Part shown: positions 33,385 through 44,831 of the stretch, one piece after another
Layout of the letters: each line of letters opens with the position of its first letter
How positions within the stretch are numbered: the stretch's first letter is position 1
Assembly (NCBI GenBank): GCA_946902985.2
Contig: OX336391.1
Span: 144,401,074-144,465,073, forward strand
Direction of reading: 5' to 3'
Length of the DNA stretch: 64,000 bases
From: Meconema thalassinum
Lineage: Eukaryota; Arthropoda; Insecta; Orthoptera; Tettigoniidae
Notes under the pieces: generated by a model
What the model was told of the DNA's origin: nothing
Database searches by the model: none
Seen by the model: the letters and a program-made list of their open reading frames with translations, nothing else
Position numbers and translations under genes: made by a program

Positions 33385-34429
33385 CCTACTTTCTCCTAAA
33401 TGTATGGGTATAGTTATAACTCTTTGTCTTTATCATCTCCTAATTTCTTCCAATTCGAAGTGCAAATTGGCACACTGGATTTGAGGAGTGGCGTTCAAAT
33501 AATTTACCCCAGCATTTTGCAATTTCATCAGTAAACACTCCAAACAACGTAGGTATTCAGTTTATTAACACCGACTACTTACAATAATTTAAACTTCGTT
33601 GCTCTAAACGTATCACTGGGAGAAACATATTTAATATAACTATTACACAGCTAATTTGTAATCGCGCACGGCTAACGAGAAAGACAGGCCATGGCGCGTA
33701 AACCAAACCCTTCTGTGACGTAGGCAATGTACGGGTACTGCTTGATGATGCTTGTACGTTTAAGTCGAGAGCAATTCATAAGCAGCAGAAATGCAATATT
33801 TTATATCAATCTTCATAAAATGGACGCAGTTTAGATGTTCCGTGTGTTTTCAAACACGATAAATTATACTGTATAGGTTTGCAAAACTACGCCTATTGAA
33901 GTTACTCCTTACAAAAATCCACGCGAACTAGGATTCAAGGGTTCGTTGTGTCTTTAATAGCTGCAACGAACAGGCTACAGTAAGTCGAGTTGTAGATTCT
34001 GTGACCTTCGTTGTGAGTTAAATTATGTGCACATTAGTATAATTAGATCAAAGAATCTTGCAGCACAGTATAGACATCATTAACTTATTGTTGTTTCAAG
34101 GGGCGGAACATAAATTAATTCGTTTTTAGAAGAGCTCTGCGGAATACACTACCCACCGACTAACGACTTGTATCAATACCTTCTATGAAGACAAGTGGTA
34201 AATGAATACCAACGTTTATACAGGTTCAATGATGTAGACAAGATGACTAGGTACCACACCGGCAGTAAAACGAAGACCAGGCAGTGGTGCAACAGAACTA
34301 CATTGCTGACGCCACGGAAACTCACCAGAGCCAGTCATTCTCGTTGGCCGTGGTAATCGCGCCTTATCTTGGGGATGTGTACCCTCTATCGGCAAAAATA
34401 ATAACCTTCGCAATTAAACTGTAGACATG
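33385..34429. other. Unassigned stretch
   Basis: About 1 kb with no recognisable gene or repeat. The ORF at 34216-34413 has no motif. No tRNA-like boxes or inverted ends were seen. Confidence 0.4.
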
Positions 34430-35050
34430 GGTTCACTAACTGGCCGGTAGAGAGCATGGCTCGCATCTAGAAGGCTGTGGTTACCAACACGGCCGACTGA
34501 ATGCGCTCATACCGGCCTAGACAATGAGACCTTTTTCATGAAATCTTGTTAGTTACTCAACTGCTCACACAGCGCTGTTCACCAAGCATTGCACGACTAA
34601 GATTTATCTCTACTTATAGTGTAAAACCAAGTCCCCGATTCTTGGATATCACGGGTAATCTCGAGAACCACTGGATGGATTTTAATGCGGCTTTCACCAT
34701 TCTGTACAGGTAATATCGAGGAAGATTTCTTTAGAAAATAATTTATTTATGATCAAAGGGAGCCAAGCAGTAACGATTTTAGATTTCAGTGAATAGGTCG
34801 AAGAAAGAACTTGACGTCCGTGCGCTTTTTAAACTTACGCTGGACAAACCGTTAAAAATATCAATATACTATGAGTGTAAGAATTGTTCAGCATGAAAAA
34901 TTGTACAAAAAAGTCCGCGTGAGCATATCTCTATCTTCGATACATCGCCCACTATAAGTGTTTTTAGTCTGGACGGGAGGGGGATTTGTCTTGCACCTCG
35001 CCATTCTTAAATTACGTCTGACAGGAATTCCTTGCACATTCATAACTGTT

Positions 35051-35078
35051 CCCGGGCGAAGCCGGGGCGGGTTGCTAG
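35051..35078 (+). repeat. GC-rich hairpin followed by CTAGT (Helitron-end-like), left arm
   Basis: 'CCCGGGCGAAGCCGGGG' can fold into a compact hairpin and is followed a few bases later by CTAGT. A hairpin plus CTRR is the usual 3' end of Helitrons. Here, however, homology between the two arms continues more than 100 bp past CTAGT, so it is not the end of the repeat. The mirrored copy is at 37000-37024. Confidence 0.5.
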
Positions 35079-35365
35079 TGACACTATTATATTATCATTA
35101 TAATTCCCACAATATCAAAATGCAAATTATATCACAAAATAAAATAGCGTGCTAATAAATCTAAGTGAAATTAGACATACCTTGCACCTCGTTACAGTTG
35201 AATTCGATCAGAATCACTCGGTTTTCATTAAAGTTTATGGATTTTTCTGCTGAACGGTTTGGAAGTTCGGCAACAGGAAACTAAGACTGTTATTTACTTA
35301 AAATATTCATTTTTGTATTTTTGTACTATTTGTGTTCATGATTTCATTACATTGTCAGAATTACC

Positions 35366-35680
35366 GACAGTAGTGGCTACGCTGGCTAAAGCGCAGCGTT
35401 AGGCCATGGGGCCAAGCTCTCTGCTGACTCGGTAGACGCGTGTGTTCGAGCCCCACCGTCGGCCGTCCTTGAAATGATTTTCCGTGGTTTCCCATTTTTC
35501 AACACCAGGCAAATGCAGGGACGGTACCTTCTAACAGGCCACGGCCGCTTCCTTCCACATCCTTGCCCAGTTTCATTCATCTTCATCCATTCCATCTCAC
35601 ATCCTGACGCGCAGGTCGCCCACGGGCGTCGACTAGAAAGACCTGCACTCGGCCTCTCAGGAGGCCACACGAAAAAAAAT
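35366..35680 (+). mobile_element. tRNA-derived SINE, family 3
   Basis: The head 'AGTGGCTACGCTGGCTAAAG' and B-box-like 'GTGTTCGAGCCCCACC' are followed by 'ttttccgtggtttcccat', a core shared with the SINEs at 46845 and 59515. A likely target duplication, 'tgtcagaatta' versus 'tgtcaggatta', lies at 35354-35364 and 35681-35691 with one mismatch. Confidence 0.78.
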
Positions 35681-35691
35681 GTCAGGATTAA

Positions 35692-36104
35692 TGCTTTAAT
35701 TAGTAGGGCATACTATTCAGTGTACCTATTATAAATAAAAACCGTGAGGTTTCTCACCTCCCCATATTACGAAACCCGGTTGCCTAATACGGGGAAAGTG
35801 CACTTTTAAAGTTAACAATAATATCAGAGGGTATTACAACATGAAACGTGACCATATTTGTAATATACATAGTATATCGCCTGAGGTTTACATTGGCGAG
35901 AAAACCAAAATTATTCCGTTCCTTCTTATGTCTAATGTGAGCCCTATAAAAAACTCCTCATATTTGGCGACTTTCCTCTACCCATTTTTAGAAGATACCT
36001 TATGCACTGGACAGCTGAATCCGTGATTAATTGTATAGGTAGCTTCGTAAGTCTGAGAACTCAGGAAGTCCTTTCTAGCAGCGTTACTAGCAGCTTTCAA
36101 AGTT
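35692..36104. other. Interior of the inverted-repeat element, no clear feature
   Basis: About 400 bp between the SINE and the transposase remnant. Minus-strand frames may hold a decayed transposase C-terminus, but I cannot recognise it with confidence. Confidence 0.3.
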
Positions 36105-36791
36105 TCAAGGTAAGAAAGAAAATATTCCTCTAGCCAGTTTAGGCGACTGACATTTAATGAGAAAAAAATGCCCTTTATCTGGATTTCTAGACTGAATATG
36201 ATGATATGTGATGCTTACGTCATGCATAGCGAACCATTTATTAACGTTTTTCAAAAAAATGGTTGCTTCTGCGTCCATGAATGTGTACGCTTCCGGGTGC
36301 ACTTCCTTGGCACGTCGAACATTCATTTTTTCAAATTTAGTGGGTTCGATGTGTTTTTTAGTGAGGTGTCTGACCGGTTTGACGATCTCACCCTTTTGCA
36401 TTGTGTATAGTAATGACAAGCATTTCCCTGAAATTATTCCAGTACCATCAGTCATCTCTCGTTACAGAAACTGCGCGTTCTAATGTTTTTTTTATTTTAT
36501 TTTTTTTAGAATGTGACAATGATCAAAACTAGGGAATACATTCCTAGACTCGTCGTATGGGTGATTGACCATTGGTTGCAAATTCCCTCCCCCTAAATGC
36601 CTCATCATTGTAGTGTTAGTTTTGTGATTATCAGAGACAGTTATTATAATTATGAAACTGCATTGTTCAACCTCGAGAATAACGTCCAGCAGGAGTTTAT
36701 GTAAGTCCCGTCCTGACAGTTGCTTCGTGAAAAAGAAGGCACACGGTATCTGATAATTTGTCGAAAGATCTCTTAGCACAAAACACAACAC
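36105..36791 (-). pseudogene. P-element-like transposase fragment
   Basis: Minus-strand ORF 36791-36492 reads 'YQIPCAFFFTKQLSGRDLHK', 'TVSDNHKTNTTMMRHLGGG' and 'FPSFDHCHILKKI'. After a frameshift in an A-rich run (36484-36510) it continues at 36455-36105 with 'HIEPTKFEKMNVRRAKEV'. The order (a 'D' block with SDN, then a D-x-C-H-ILK block, then a 'xFEKMxVxxA' block) is that of P-element/THAP9-type transposases. The THAP DNA-binding domain and the C-terminus are missing or unrecognisable. The family assignment is from recalled motif order and needs a profile search. Confidence 0.65.
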
Positions 36792-37739
36792 ACGATTAGC
36801 TGCTACTTGTTCCCGGCTGTAATTTTGATCCTCTCTTTCCTTTTAATGAGACGGTGCTGGAGTAGTGTCCGTGTACCCGAAGAAGGTGCAAGATGTCTAA
36901 TTTCTCTTAGATTTATTAGCACGCTATTTTATTTTGTGATATAATTTTAATTTTGATAATGCGGAAATTATAATGATAATAATTATATAGTGTCACTAGC
37001 AACCCGCCCCGGCTTCGCCCGGGAACAGTTATGAATGTGCAAGGAATTCCTGTCAGACGTAATTTAAGAATGGTGAGGTGCAAGCCAAATGCCCCTCCCG
37101 TCCAAACTAAAAACACTTATAGTGGGCGATGTATCGAAGATAGAGATATGCTCTCGCGGAATTTTTTGTAGAATTTCTCACGCTGAACAATTCTTAAACT
37201 CATAATATAGTGATATTTTTAACGGTTCACCCAGCGTAAGCTTAAAAAGCGCACGGACGCCAGGCTATTTTTTCGACCTTTTCACTGAAATCGTTACTGC
37301 TTGGCTCCCTTTGGTCATAAATAAATTATTTTCTACACAAATCTTCCTCGAGATCACCTTTACAGAATGGTGAAAGCAGCATCAAAATCCATCCAGTGGT
37401 TCTTGAGATTACACATTTAATATACGTACTGTACAGCTGATTCCTTATCGCGCCTATAATGGTCGGGAGTGCGCTCTACCGGCAACGAGTAGAAACTTTC
37501 CAATTACATGTTATACATAGGTTCTGACTGGGAATGTCAAGGTCGGTAAAGAGCGCAGCTCGTATTCAGTCGGCCGTGTTACCAATAACATAGTTCAAGT
37601 AATTACCCTTAGATGTCACTCCAGTGGTGAATGTTGTTTTAATTAAATATATATTTTCCATTTCAAAATGCACCATATAATGCTTTATTTTATAACGTCT
37701 CAGTACTCAAGAAATAATAAATATAAAAAAAAATCAAGA

Positions 37740-37830
37740 AAAAAGTCCAACTGTGATAGGATTTGAACCACGGCTAGCCTGATGAAAGACTAACGCGCTG
37801 ACCACTCAGCCAATCGTGCACACTCTAATA
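37740..37830 (-). repeat. tRNA-like sequence (decayed tRNA or SINE head)
   Basis: On the minus strand 'TTGGCTGAGTGGTCAGCGCG' and 'GTGGTTCAAATCC' have the spacing of Pol III A and B boxes. The T-arm does not pair (CCGTG against CTATC), so a functional tRNA is unlikely. No SINE body is recognised next to it. Confidence 0.5.
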
Positions 37831-38159
37831 GATCGTTAGGAACCAATACATATACCACGTTATAGCAAATCATGACATTGACTAAACGTTTTCTTTACTG
37901 GAGTATATTTTAAACCGAGTTCATTTCATAGAAAGTTCATGTATTTGTTACCTACCACTCGCCTATAATGCATGCAACATAATGAAATTAATAAAATATA
38001 GGTCAGAACGAGAGATCAGCTGCCATCTTGTCAAATAACCCGAGACGACTCCGCTTTTTAAAATCACTTCTAGACTATAATATTAAAATATAAACTTTTA
38101 ATTTCAAACGGGCCACGTCGTTTCAAACAGATTAAACGATTCTTGGTTCGATAGTCGGA
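37831..38159. other. Unassigned AT-rich spacer
   Basis: No ORF or repeat copy recognised. Confidence 0.3.
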
Positions 38160-38505
38160 ACTGGTGGGTCCCATGTTATGGATTATAAAGTTTGCATAAT
38201 TCACACGGCCGCCATTCTGAAATGGTAGGGTTGATGACCTCGTAGTTTGGGCGCAAGACGCGCCTCATATGAAGGAACGTTGTTACCAAATTTGGTAAAG
38301 ATCCGATTATTAGTTTGGTTGTAATGCATTATTACGTTTTGACCATTTGAGTGGCCGCCATTAAGTTTTGGTAAAGATGGCGGCAATATAAAACATGACA
38401 CTGAGGTGCCCTTTGCCAGTGATACCTCTGTACCAAATTTCGTTCAATTCGGTTTCACCGTGTTCGAATTGATAGGGGGGGACAGACATTCAGAGTACAC
38501 ACACT

Positions 38506-38536
<31 letters not shown>

Positions 38537-38645
38537 TCACACACACACATACACACACACAGACAGACACACAATTTTTGGCCCTATAGTGATCTCATAA
38601 GTCTACTTTCATTTTTTGCAAAAATCGAAAGTAGGCTAAAAACGA
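38160..38645 (-). repeat. Family C dispersed repeat, truncated copy with CA microsatellite
   Basis: The body has 'gaccatttgagtggccgcca', 'aaacatgacactgaggt' and 'ttcaattcggtttcaccgtg'. It ends with a CA-rich microsatellite (38495-38570), 'GATCTCATAAGTCTACTTT' and 'GAAAGTAGGCTAAAAAC', the same terminal signature as families A and B in minus orientation. The body matches 62325-62805. The other terminus is missing. Confidence 0.75.
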
Positions 38646-39160
38646 AACAATGTACCGTAGTCTTAGGTTCAAAGCGGTCTATAATTGGACAAATTCTAAA
38701 TATATATATTAACACAAATACAAGAGTGATATGATTATTCAAACTACTATCAATTCGACGGAAGTTGTATCTTGGATACTACAAATATTATGAAAAGTTG
38801 AGTGACACGGATATATTTTCAAAAACTTCGTATGAACTATTTATATTTTTGATTGTAAGCATATTAGTGATTTACTAATTCAACTGAGGTGTTTCGTACT
38901 CCTTCAGGAATCTTGGCATTAGGTATTTCTTGAGTTGTGTAGTGTTAACAGAGTTCGTAAATAAGTGAAGGTGGAATGTATTAAAGAGCCCATGAGAAAG
39001 ACAGACCATTGAATCCAGAATTTCAATATGTTCCCCTCGGCTACAGAAGGTGACTGACTATATTCTATTTGTCAATTTTACGGCAATGTGGCTGACAGTG
39101 TGGTTTAAACACAAAATGCCGTTAATTTGTGAGTCAAACATCGTAATAAATTGTCCATAA
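38646..39160. other. Unassigned stretch
   Basis: No recognisable ORF, inverted end or tRNA-like box. Confidence 0.35.
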
Positions 39161-39164
39161 GGAC

Positions 39165-39330
39165 GGCCATGAAAGTTTTCCACCTGAAAGTCTCTCCCGT
39201 AGCAGCGTATGGCCTGGAAAATATCTGAATACATTTAAAGCTCAAACACCTTCAATGCAGAGAAAACGTATAAGCAATCTTTCTTAAAAGAGTTTTATGC
39301 GTTTCTAAATGTACTTCGTCAAGGTTTACA
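39165..39330 (+). mobile_element. Short LINE C-terminal fragment
   Basis: Broken plus-strand translation reads 'MKVFHLKVSPVAAYGLENI', 'FLKRVLCVSKCTSSRLTYE'. It is the segment just after the RT domain of a LINE lineage also seen at 12605-12905 and 7731-8030. It contains a stop codon and is followed directly by a different LINE. Confidence 0.55.
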
Positions 39331-39334
39331 TATG

Positions 39335-40086
39335 AGTAAATATTGTTGAATATTGTGCTCCAGTTTGGCTGAACAGCCCCCATGTAAGGATAATTGATAC
39401 CCAAGTCAATAACACCATGAGACTGATCAGTGGCCTTATTAGATCTACGCCCACTTATTGGCTTCCTGTCCTCAGCAACATCATGCCTCCTGACCTTCGC
39501 AGGAAAGCTGCCCTGATCCGAGAGTATAAGCGAATCATGAGTACCCCAGCTCTTCCTATTTACTATGACATCTCTGATCTTAATAGAAACGGACTGAAAT
39601 CTAGACATCCACCCATCAAATATGCTAGGGATCTCACAGGCAACAATAATTTTAAGCCGAATATCCAATGGAGAAATGAATGGAGTACCAACATCAACCT
39701 TGAAGCTTGGAGTGATTTAATTGGAGATAGCGCTGCACCCGGTTTTGACCTGCCAAGAAGAACGTGGACTACCCTCAATAGGAACCGGACCAACCACGGA
39801 GTCTGTGCTTAATCACTCTTCAAATGGAGTAAAATTTCTTCTCCCCAATGTGATTGCGGTGCTCCTTCACAGTCAGTTCACCACATTGTTCACGAATGCC
39901 ATAGAAGAGCATATCTGAGTAATCGGTCTGACTTCCTGTTAGCAACACCTACAGTATTACAATGGCTACAGAATTTAGATTTAAAGATATAAGCCTGCCT
40001 TGTCATGTGTCCCTGTACATATGTATATATCAATGTTTATGAGTGTATATAGTTATCTTGCTTGCTTTTGTTTGTATGTCATACTA

Positions 40087-40117
<31 letters not shown>

Positions 40118-40125
40118 ATACATAT
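39335..40125 (+). mobile_element. 3' end of a non-LTR retrotransposon with (TAAA)n tail
   Basis: The frames read 'CAPVWLNSPHVRIIDTQVNN', 'MRLISGLIRSTPTYWLPVLS' (39417-39812), then 'TWTTLNRNRTNHGVCA' and, after a shift, the Cys-His knuckle 'CDCGAPSQSVHHIVHEC' (39851-39901). It ends 'LQNLDLKI' plus a stop near 39990, a short UTR and nine or so copies of TAAA (40086-40122). This is the C-terminus of a Jockey/R1-like LINE protein. Confidence 0.85.
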
Positions 40126-40576
40126 GATTTAGCGAGAGAACAATTTTATATCGTAGAGTTACAAATGAAACACTTACTACCATCCAGGGTCGCATATAAT
40201 GCATGCCTGGGGAAGCTCCATACGAATAAAATGTGGGTATGGAAAGAGGTTCGTGCCATGGGTGCTCGGATTTATACCGTGATTGGATGAGATGGCGTCA
40301 CGTAATGACACAAGTAGCAGCACTGACACTGCATGACACAAAGTTTTCATCAACCAGGACCGCATTGTGCATGTTACGAATGTGGTTTGTTCTGAGAGAG
40401 GTATCATGTGCTAACCTATCAGTTTTGATTGGAATTACTAACGAAATTCCGCAAAGTAAAATTATATTCGATCTAGCGATTTTGTTACTAGCCTACTTTT
40501 CACATTTTGTAAAAATTATTTATTATTTATGGTATGGATATATTACAACAATGTAAGTTATACAAAATAAAGTATA

Positions 40577-41416
40577 AGGTGTGTTAAAAAAGTAACGAGC
40601 CGGAGGCTGTAATGCGCAAACCGGTGACGACATCGGCTAATCGTGGCGTGTGTAACGAGGTGTGGTTCCGACCAGAGCGTGGAAGGTCACAGCCCGTCGC
40701 TAGAGGGCACGCGTGCACGTCACGTGACGATACAAAGCGAGCAGCAGCATGCATCAATCGTCCAACGCTGCCAGTCGCATTGCAAACAGTGACTTGGAGG
40801 CATCAAACGAAGAACAAAGAGGTGTTGTTCGGTTTCTGACAGCGAAAGGAGTAGGGGGAACGGACATTCTTCGCCGAATGTCACAAGTGTACGGCGAACA
40901 CTGCATGTCCCTTGCAAGGGTCAAGGCGTGGCACAAGTGCTTCAGGGAAGGATGGGTGTCGTTAGCCGATGATTCCCGGTCTGGGGCACCCCCCTGCATT
41001 ACCGATGACAACGTCCAGCTGGTTGATTCACTCATTACCCAAGACCGCCGAGTGACAGTGAACGCCATAGCCACCGTGGTCGGATTGAGCGTCGGAAGTG
41101 TGCACACCATAATGAAGGAACGACTGCACATGCGGAAAGTGTGTGCCAAAATGGGTGCCCCACTGTCTTCAACCACACCAGGAAGCATGTCGAATGGCCT
41201 ACTGTCTTGGTCTTGGTTGGACGATTGATGCATGCTGCTGCTCGCTTTGTATCGTCACGTGACGTGCACGTGTGCCCTCTAGTGACGGGCGAACACTGCA
41301 CTGTGACCTTCTACGCTCTGGTCGGAACCACACCTCGTTACACACGCCACGATTAGCCGATGTCGTCACCGGTTTGCGCATGCCAGCCTCCGGCTCGTTA
41401 CGTTTTGAACGCACCT
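40577..41416 (+). mobile_element. Mariner-like deletion derivative with ~190-bp inverted repeats
   Basis: The ends 'AGGTGTGTTAAAAAAGTAAC' and 'GTTACGTTTTGAACGCACCT' are inverted complements with few mismatches, and the similarity continues inward for about 190 bp (to 'catgcatcaatcgtccaac' and its complement at 41217-41235). TA flanks both ends (40575-40576 and 41417-41418). The interior retains only the start of a transposase gene. It is a non-autonomous deletion product. Confidence 0.88.
40749..41228 (+). pseudogene. Mariner-like transposase, N-terminal half only
   Basis: The frame encodes the DNA-binding half of a mariner-type transposase: 'EEQRGVVRFLTAKGVGGTDI' and 'RVKAWHKCFREGWVSLADD' (first helix-turn-helix), 'RSGAPPC' linker and 'VTVNAIATVVGLSVGSVHTI' (second helix-turn-helix). 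After 'ERLHMRKVCAK' the frame slips and ends at 41228 inside the right inverted repeat. The whole DDD catalytic core is deleted. The opposite strand is also open over the same length, because the ends of the ORF fall in inverted repeats. Confidence 0.85.
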
Positions 41417-41424
41417 TATATATC

Positions 41425-41787
41425 TTAAAGAGTGATGTCGAGTGAGTCGATTCAGTCCTATGTTGTTGGAGAGGCATTGATGACATCCTTCCAGTCACCA
41501 CTGAATCGTCTCTTGGGACACTCCTCTTACTATGTTGTCTAGGGTCTGCTCGGAAGCTTCCCAGTCACACAACGGGGAGTCTGAGAGTCCCAATAGTTAC
41601 ATGAAGTACTTGTTTCTTCCATGTCCACACAGGATTCTGTTTAGTTGACGCCAGATTCTTCTAGGCAGTTGCAACCCTGTTATATGTTTGGGGTCTTCGA
41701 GGTCATGATGATGTATACTGGCGTTGCTTTTCCATGTTTCCTTACACACTTCTTCTATTCTGAGTGGTTGCATCTCATGAGCATTTT
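41425..41787 (-). mobile_element. LINE C-terminal fragment, inverted
   Basis: Minus-strand translation gives 'LPRRIWRQLNRILCGHGRNK', 'LLGLSDSPLCDWEASEQTLD' and 'EGCHQCLSN', the C-terminal Cys-His knuckle region of a Jockey/R1-like LINE, with single stops and one Cys replaced by Trp. It sits between the mariner derivative and a family A repeat. Confidence 0.65.
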
Positions 41788-42061
41788 TGTCAAAATGAGG
41801 AAGAAGTAAACTTATGAGATCTATCCGGGCAAATGTAAGTCTATCTGACCCCCCTCCCCCCTCTCCTCATCAAATTCAAAACGGCTGCAGCAATCGAAAT
41901 CCAATTGGGTATAAGTAAAGATCTATAGTTGAATATCTCGCGCTTATATTTGATAATGACGTCAGTGCTATCAACTGCTGAAAAATTTAATTAAAATTTG
42001 AGCTGTATGTTGCATATCTCAGATGCCATGCGTGGATGCTGTTCCAAAATTGACACTCATA

Positions 42062-44831
42062 TTGAACCCTTCAGAAAAGCAGTGTTTAATGTAAGAAATC
42101 TTAATCAAGGGGTCGCGCTCAGTTCCTATGTGATGTTTACGTTCGCCAAACAACATGCTCTACTGAGGTAAGGGTCATAGGATATAAACTATAAATCAAG
42201 AAAGAAAGGTGACAAGATGTAAAATAATAACAAGATTTAATGACTAATAGTGCATAAAAAGAAATAAACAACAATAAAATATAAAACAATCCTCCCTGAA
42301 TTTCCCATGATAGGAATATCTATAAATTTTAGGAGTCAGACGGATTTCCCCTTTTATTTAAAATGTGGATCCTGGTTCCACTACCTTGCAATTTGGGTTT
42401 TATGTGCGCGTAATGACTAACTACGAGGAATGAGTACTTTGGATGACTGTTCGTTTACAACGGGTTAACAGCCACGATGCTTACGAACAATCATCTCGTA
42501 AATCAACGTTTACGGATATGGAACATGACATTAATACAAACCCTTAAAAAGTAATGCTGACACACGCACTAAATCCACTATTTACAGGAATCTCTCTCGG
42601 GACCCTCATTAGCGCGAAGACGCACTTGACTTTGAGCTGCCAACACTGGCCAAATTGCTCAACACAAACAAGGAAATACAGCATAGCATGTGACTCACGG
42701 GTCACTGAATGAAATATGAACATGGAATAAACCAACAACAACAAAAGCCTGACTGGCTGACATTACTTTATATGAACAAAACTGCATGTTAAGCTAACGC
42801 TTCGGAGATTATCGTGATTCGTAGGCAACTCCCATTTATTTAAACAATTTTTATCATTGATCAGTTCTTATATCTGTATTTAAAGTTATTACTGAGCCAC
42901 ACAGGCACTCTCCACTAATGACCTGGCTGGCAACCTTCAGTCCGTCTTGCGAAACATCACCCCTCTTCCTCAATCACCTGTCATTGTCCCACTCCAGTGT
43001 GTATAAATACCTGACCAGCTGTGCCGTTATCTCAAGGAATCAACAGCAACAAACTCAACCACTTCATCATATGGTGAGACATTAATTAAAATATCCAGAA
43101 TTGCCCTCGCGAGGTCACAATATGGATTTGTCATCAAGCTGCCAGAAATCAGTCTACGCTGAAATTCCCGCTTGTAATGACACAAATACACACACTCACA
43201 CACACACATATGGGAATGACAATACGTTTTTTCACACAGATCGGCTGGATGGATGCTCGCCGACAATTAAAAAATATTAAAACCTACGGTAGAGCTGACT
43301 GCTCTTCGTCACAAATCACATTGCTCCAAAGGCAATAATCTCATTGAATCTGATCAATAATAAAACAAAAGAAATTAATTACCCTCCAATCTACTGTATA
43401 ATTATTTTACTTCAGTCCTACTTCTGAAACACAACATATCTCCGAGAGACGTTTTTAACCGCATCGCGTAACATATGCAAACACGGTCGTCCACATAGCT
43501 ACGTTAGTTAAAACAACAAACAAGAAAAGAACCTTCTACTAATAATATATGCGAACTGTTTCCATGCAAAAGGTGTGTCAGACCAAAACTAAATAGACTA
43601 CGTTAATCACACAAGCAAATTATTTACAAAACAAAATATGTCCCATACACCATAAGTTAATTTATCAGATAATAATAAATATTATTCAGTACTCATCCTC
43701 AGTCAGCCACCCGTCAAAGAATATCCGCAGCCATCTCCCAACTGGATCCTTCTTATCTCATCTCAACCATCTTGATGGAGTCTTGATATTTCCAGGCTTC
43801 CTCCATGGTCAATGATGTCATCTCTCGTGCTGATTCAAAAATTAAATTATTATACACTTGATGTCTGACTACTAAATTCGCCGTTCGGGTACTACTTTCC
43901 CCAAAACTGTCTGTTGGCGAATTATCGAAGATACTGCCCCTACAAATATAGTACTGTGACTATCTAACACTGAATTTAACACTTTTAATAATAATTTCTG
44001 TGCCCTTCATGACACGCAAAGTATAACTGTCAACGTCCTTAGACGCGCAAAGTATAAAAGCCTGTGTCCACTGACACACAAAATCAAAGTCTACGTCCGT
44101 AGACGCACAAAGTAATAATCTGTGCCCTCGACACACACAATAATAATCAACCTGTGTCCACGACTCACAGAGTAATAGTCTTGGCTCTTCACACCACTTA
44201 TAAATGAACCAGCCCTAGGTGTAGATAGAGGGGGAAATTAGATAAAAATTTCACAAAATAATAGTGATACAGGAATGAAATAAATATCACTGAACTCGAA
44301 AAATAGCGCAGTTCAAGAATATGCCCATTAATCCTAGAATCGATCGTAGAGATGTTGTCTAGGCGATCTCCCGCGTGAATGCTAGCCGAGCGTGCCCACG
44401 CTAGACCTGCCGCGCTAAATAGGCATTCTTCTCTCATTGGTTCCCACATTTTCTGTAATTTGGCGGTTTTTATCAGACCTTGGCTTAGTAGGAGTGTCTA
44501 GCATGCTCATCAGCCACTCACGTTACTGCATCATCTTTCTTCTAGGCGCGAATATCACAATGAACATACCAGCAGCATGTCTCACTGCGCGTCGCTTCTA
44601 TTTTGAGGCGGCCACCACCTGTCCTTCTGAATCATAGCTATGGTCATTCTTTTCACAATCCTAAGTATTTAGCCTTTTGTCAAACAGCTTCAGGTATGTC
44701 CTCACTGTCTCCAGCAACTGCTTGAAATTTCCTCATCTCCGTCTGGCTATTTTCATGATGCTTGTAGAAGTATTTTAATTGAAGAAATAAAACATCGAAT
44801 CATTTAACCATCAGAGGTTAAAAGGGTTCAA
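42062..44831. mobile_element. Unclassified 2.77-kb TA-flanked insertion with short inverted ends
   Basis: The boundaries read 'caTA|TTGAACCCTT' at 42062 and 'AAGGGTTCAA|TAtgg' at 44831: 10-bp inverted ends with a TA on each side (the inverted match extends to 14 bp if TA and flanks are included). No ORF above 85 codons looks real (43027-43266, 44198-44449 and others lack motifs). A degenerate tandem tract of 'cgcaaagtataa...tgtccac' units of about 45 bp lies at 44000-44200. The TA duplication suggests a Tc1/mariner-type non-autonomous element, but the class is uncertain. Confidence 0.65.
44000..44200. repeat. Degenerate ~45-bp tandem repeat inside the 2.77-kb insertion
   Basis: Units share 'gacacgcaaagtataa', 'gtccactgacacacaaa', 'gtccgtagacgcacaaagta' and 'gtccacgactcacagagta' phrases at intervals of roughly 40-50 bp. 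About four to five diverged units are visible. Confidence 0.55.

Larger units (their letters stand above)
34430..37600. mobile_element. Large inverted-repeat element enclosing a P-like transposase remnant
   Basis: Two arms are inverted complements: 34649-35190 and 36880-37412 match well (shared blocks 'gaaccactggatggatttt', 'gggagccaagcagtaacgat', 'gcgatgtatcgaagatag' and 'aatagcgtgctaataaatct'), and weaker similarity ('aacacggccgactgaat') continues outward to about 34430 and 37600. Between the arms lie a SINE (35366-35680) and a minus-strand P-element-like transposase fragment (36105-36791). Either this is one element with very long terminal repeats, or two copies of a repeat happen to flank the transposase. 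I cannot decide from one locus. Confidence 0.55.

Noticed and set aside
34958..35155. Homologous short ORFs at 34958-35155 and 36916-37116
   Set aside because: They lie in the inverted arms; similarity continues outside the frames and covers the hairpin/CTAGT region, so they are not independent genes.
37740..37830. Functional tRNA gene
   Set aside because: A- and B-box-like sequences are present but the T-stem does not pair and acceptor ends do not match.
40754..41233. Minus-strand 159-codon ORF over the mariner derivative
   Set aside because: It mirrors the plus-strand ORF because its start lies in the inverted repeat; the interior has no transposase motifs on this strand.
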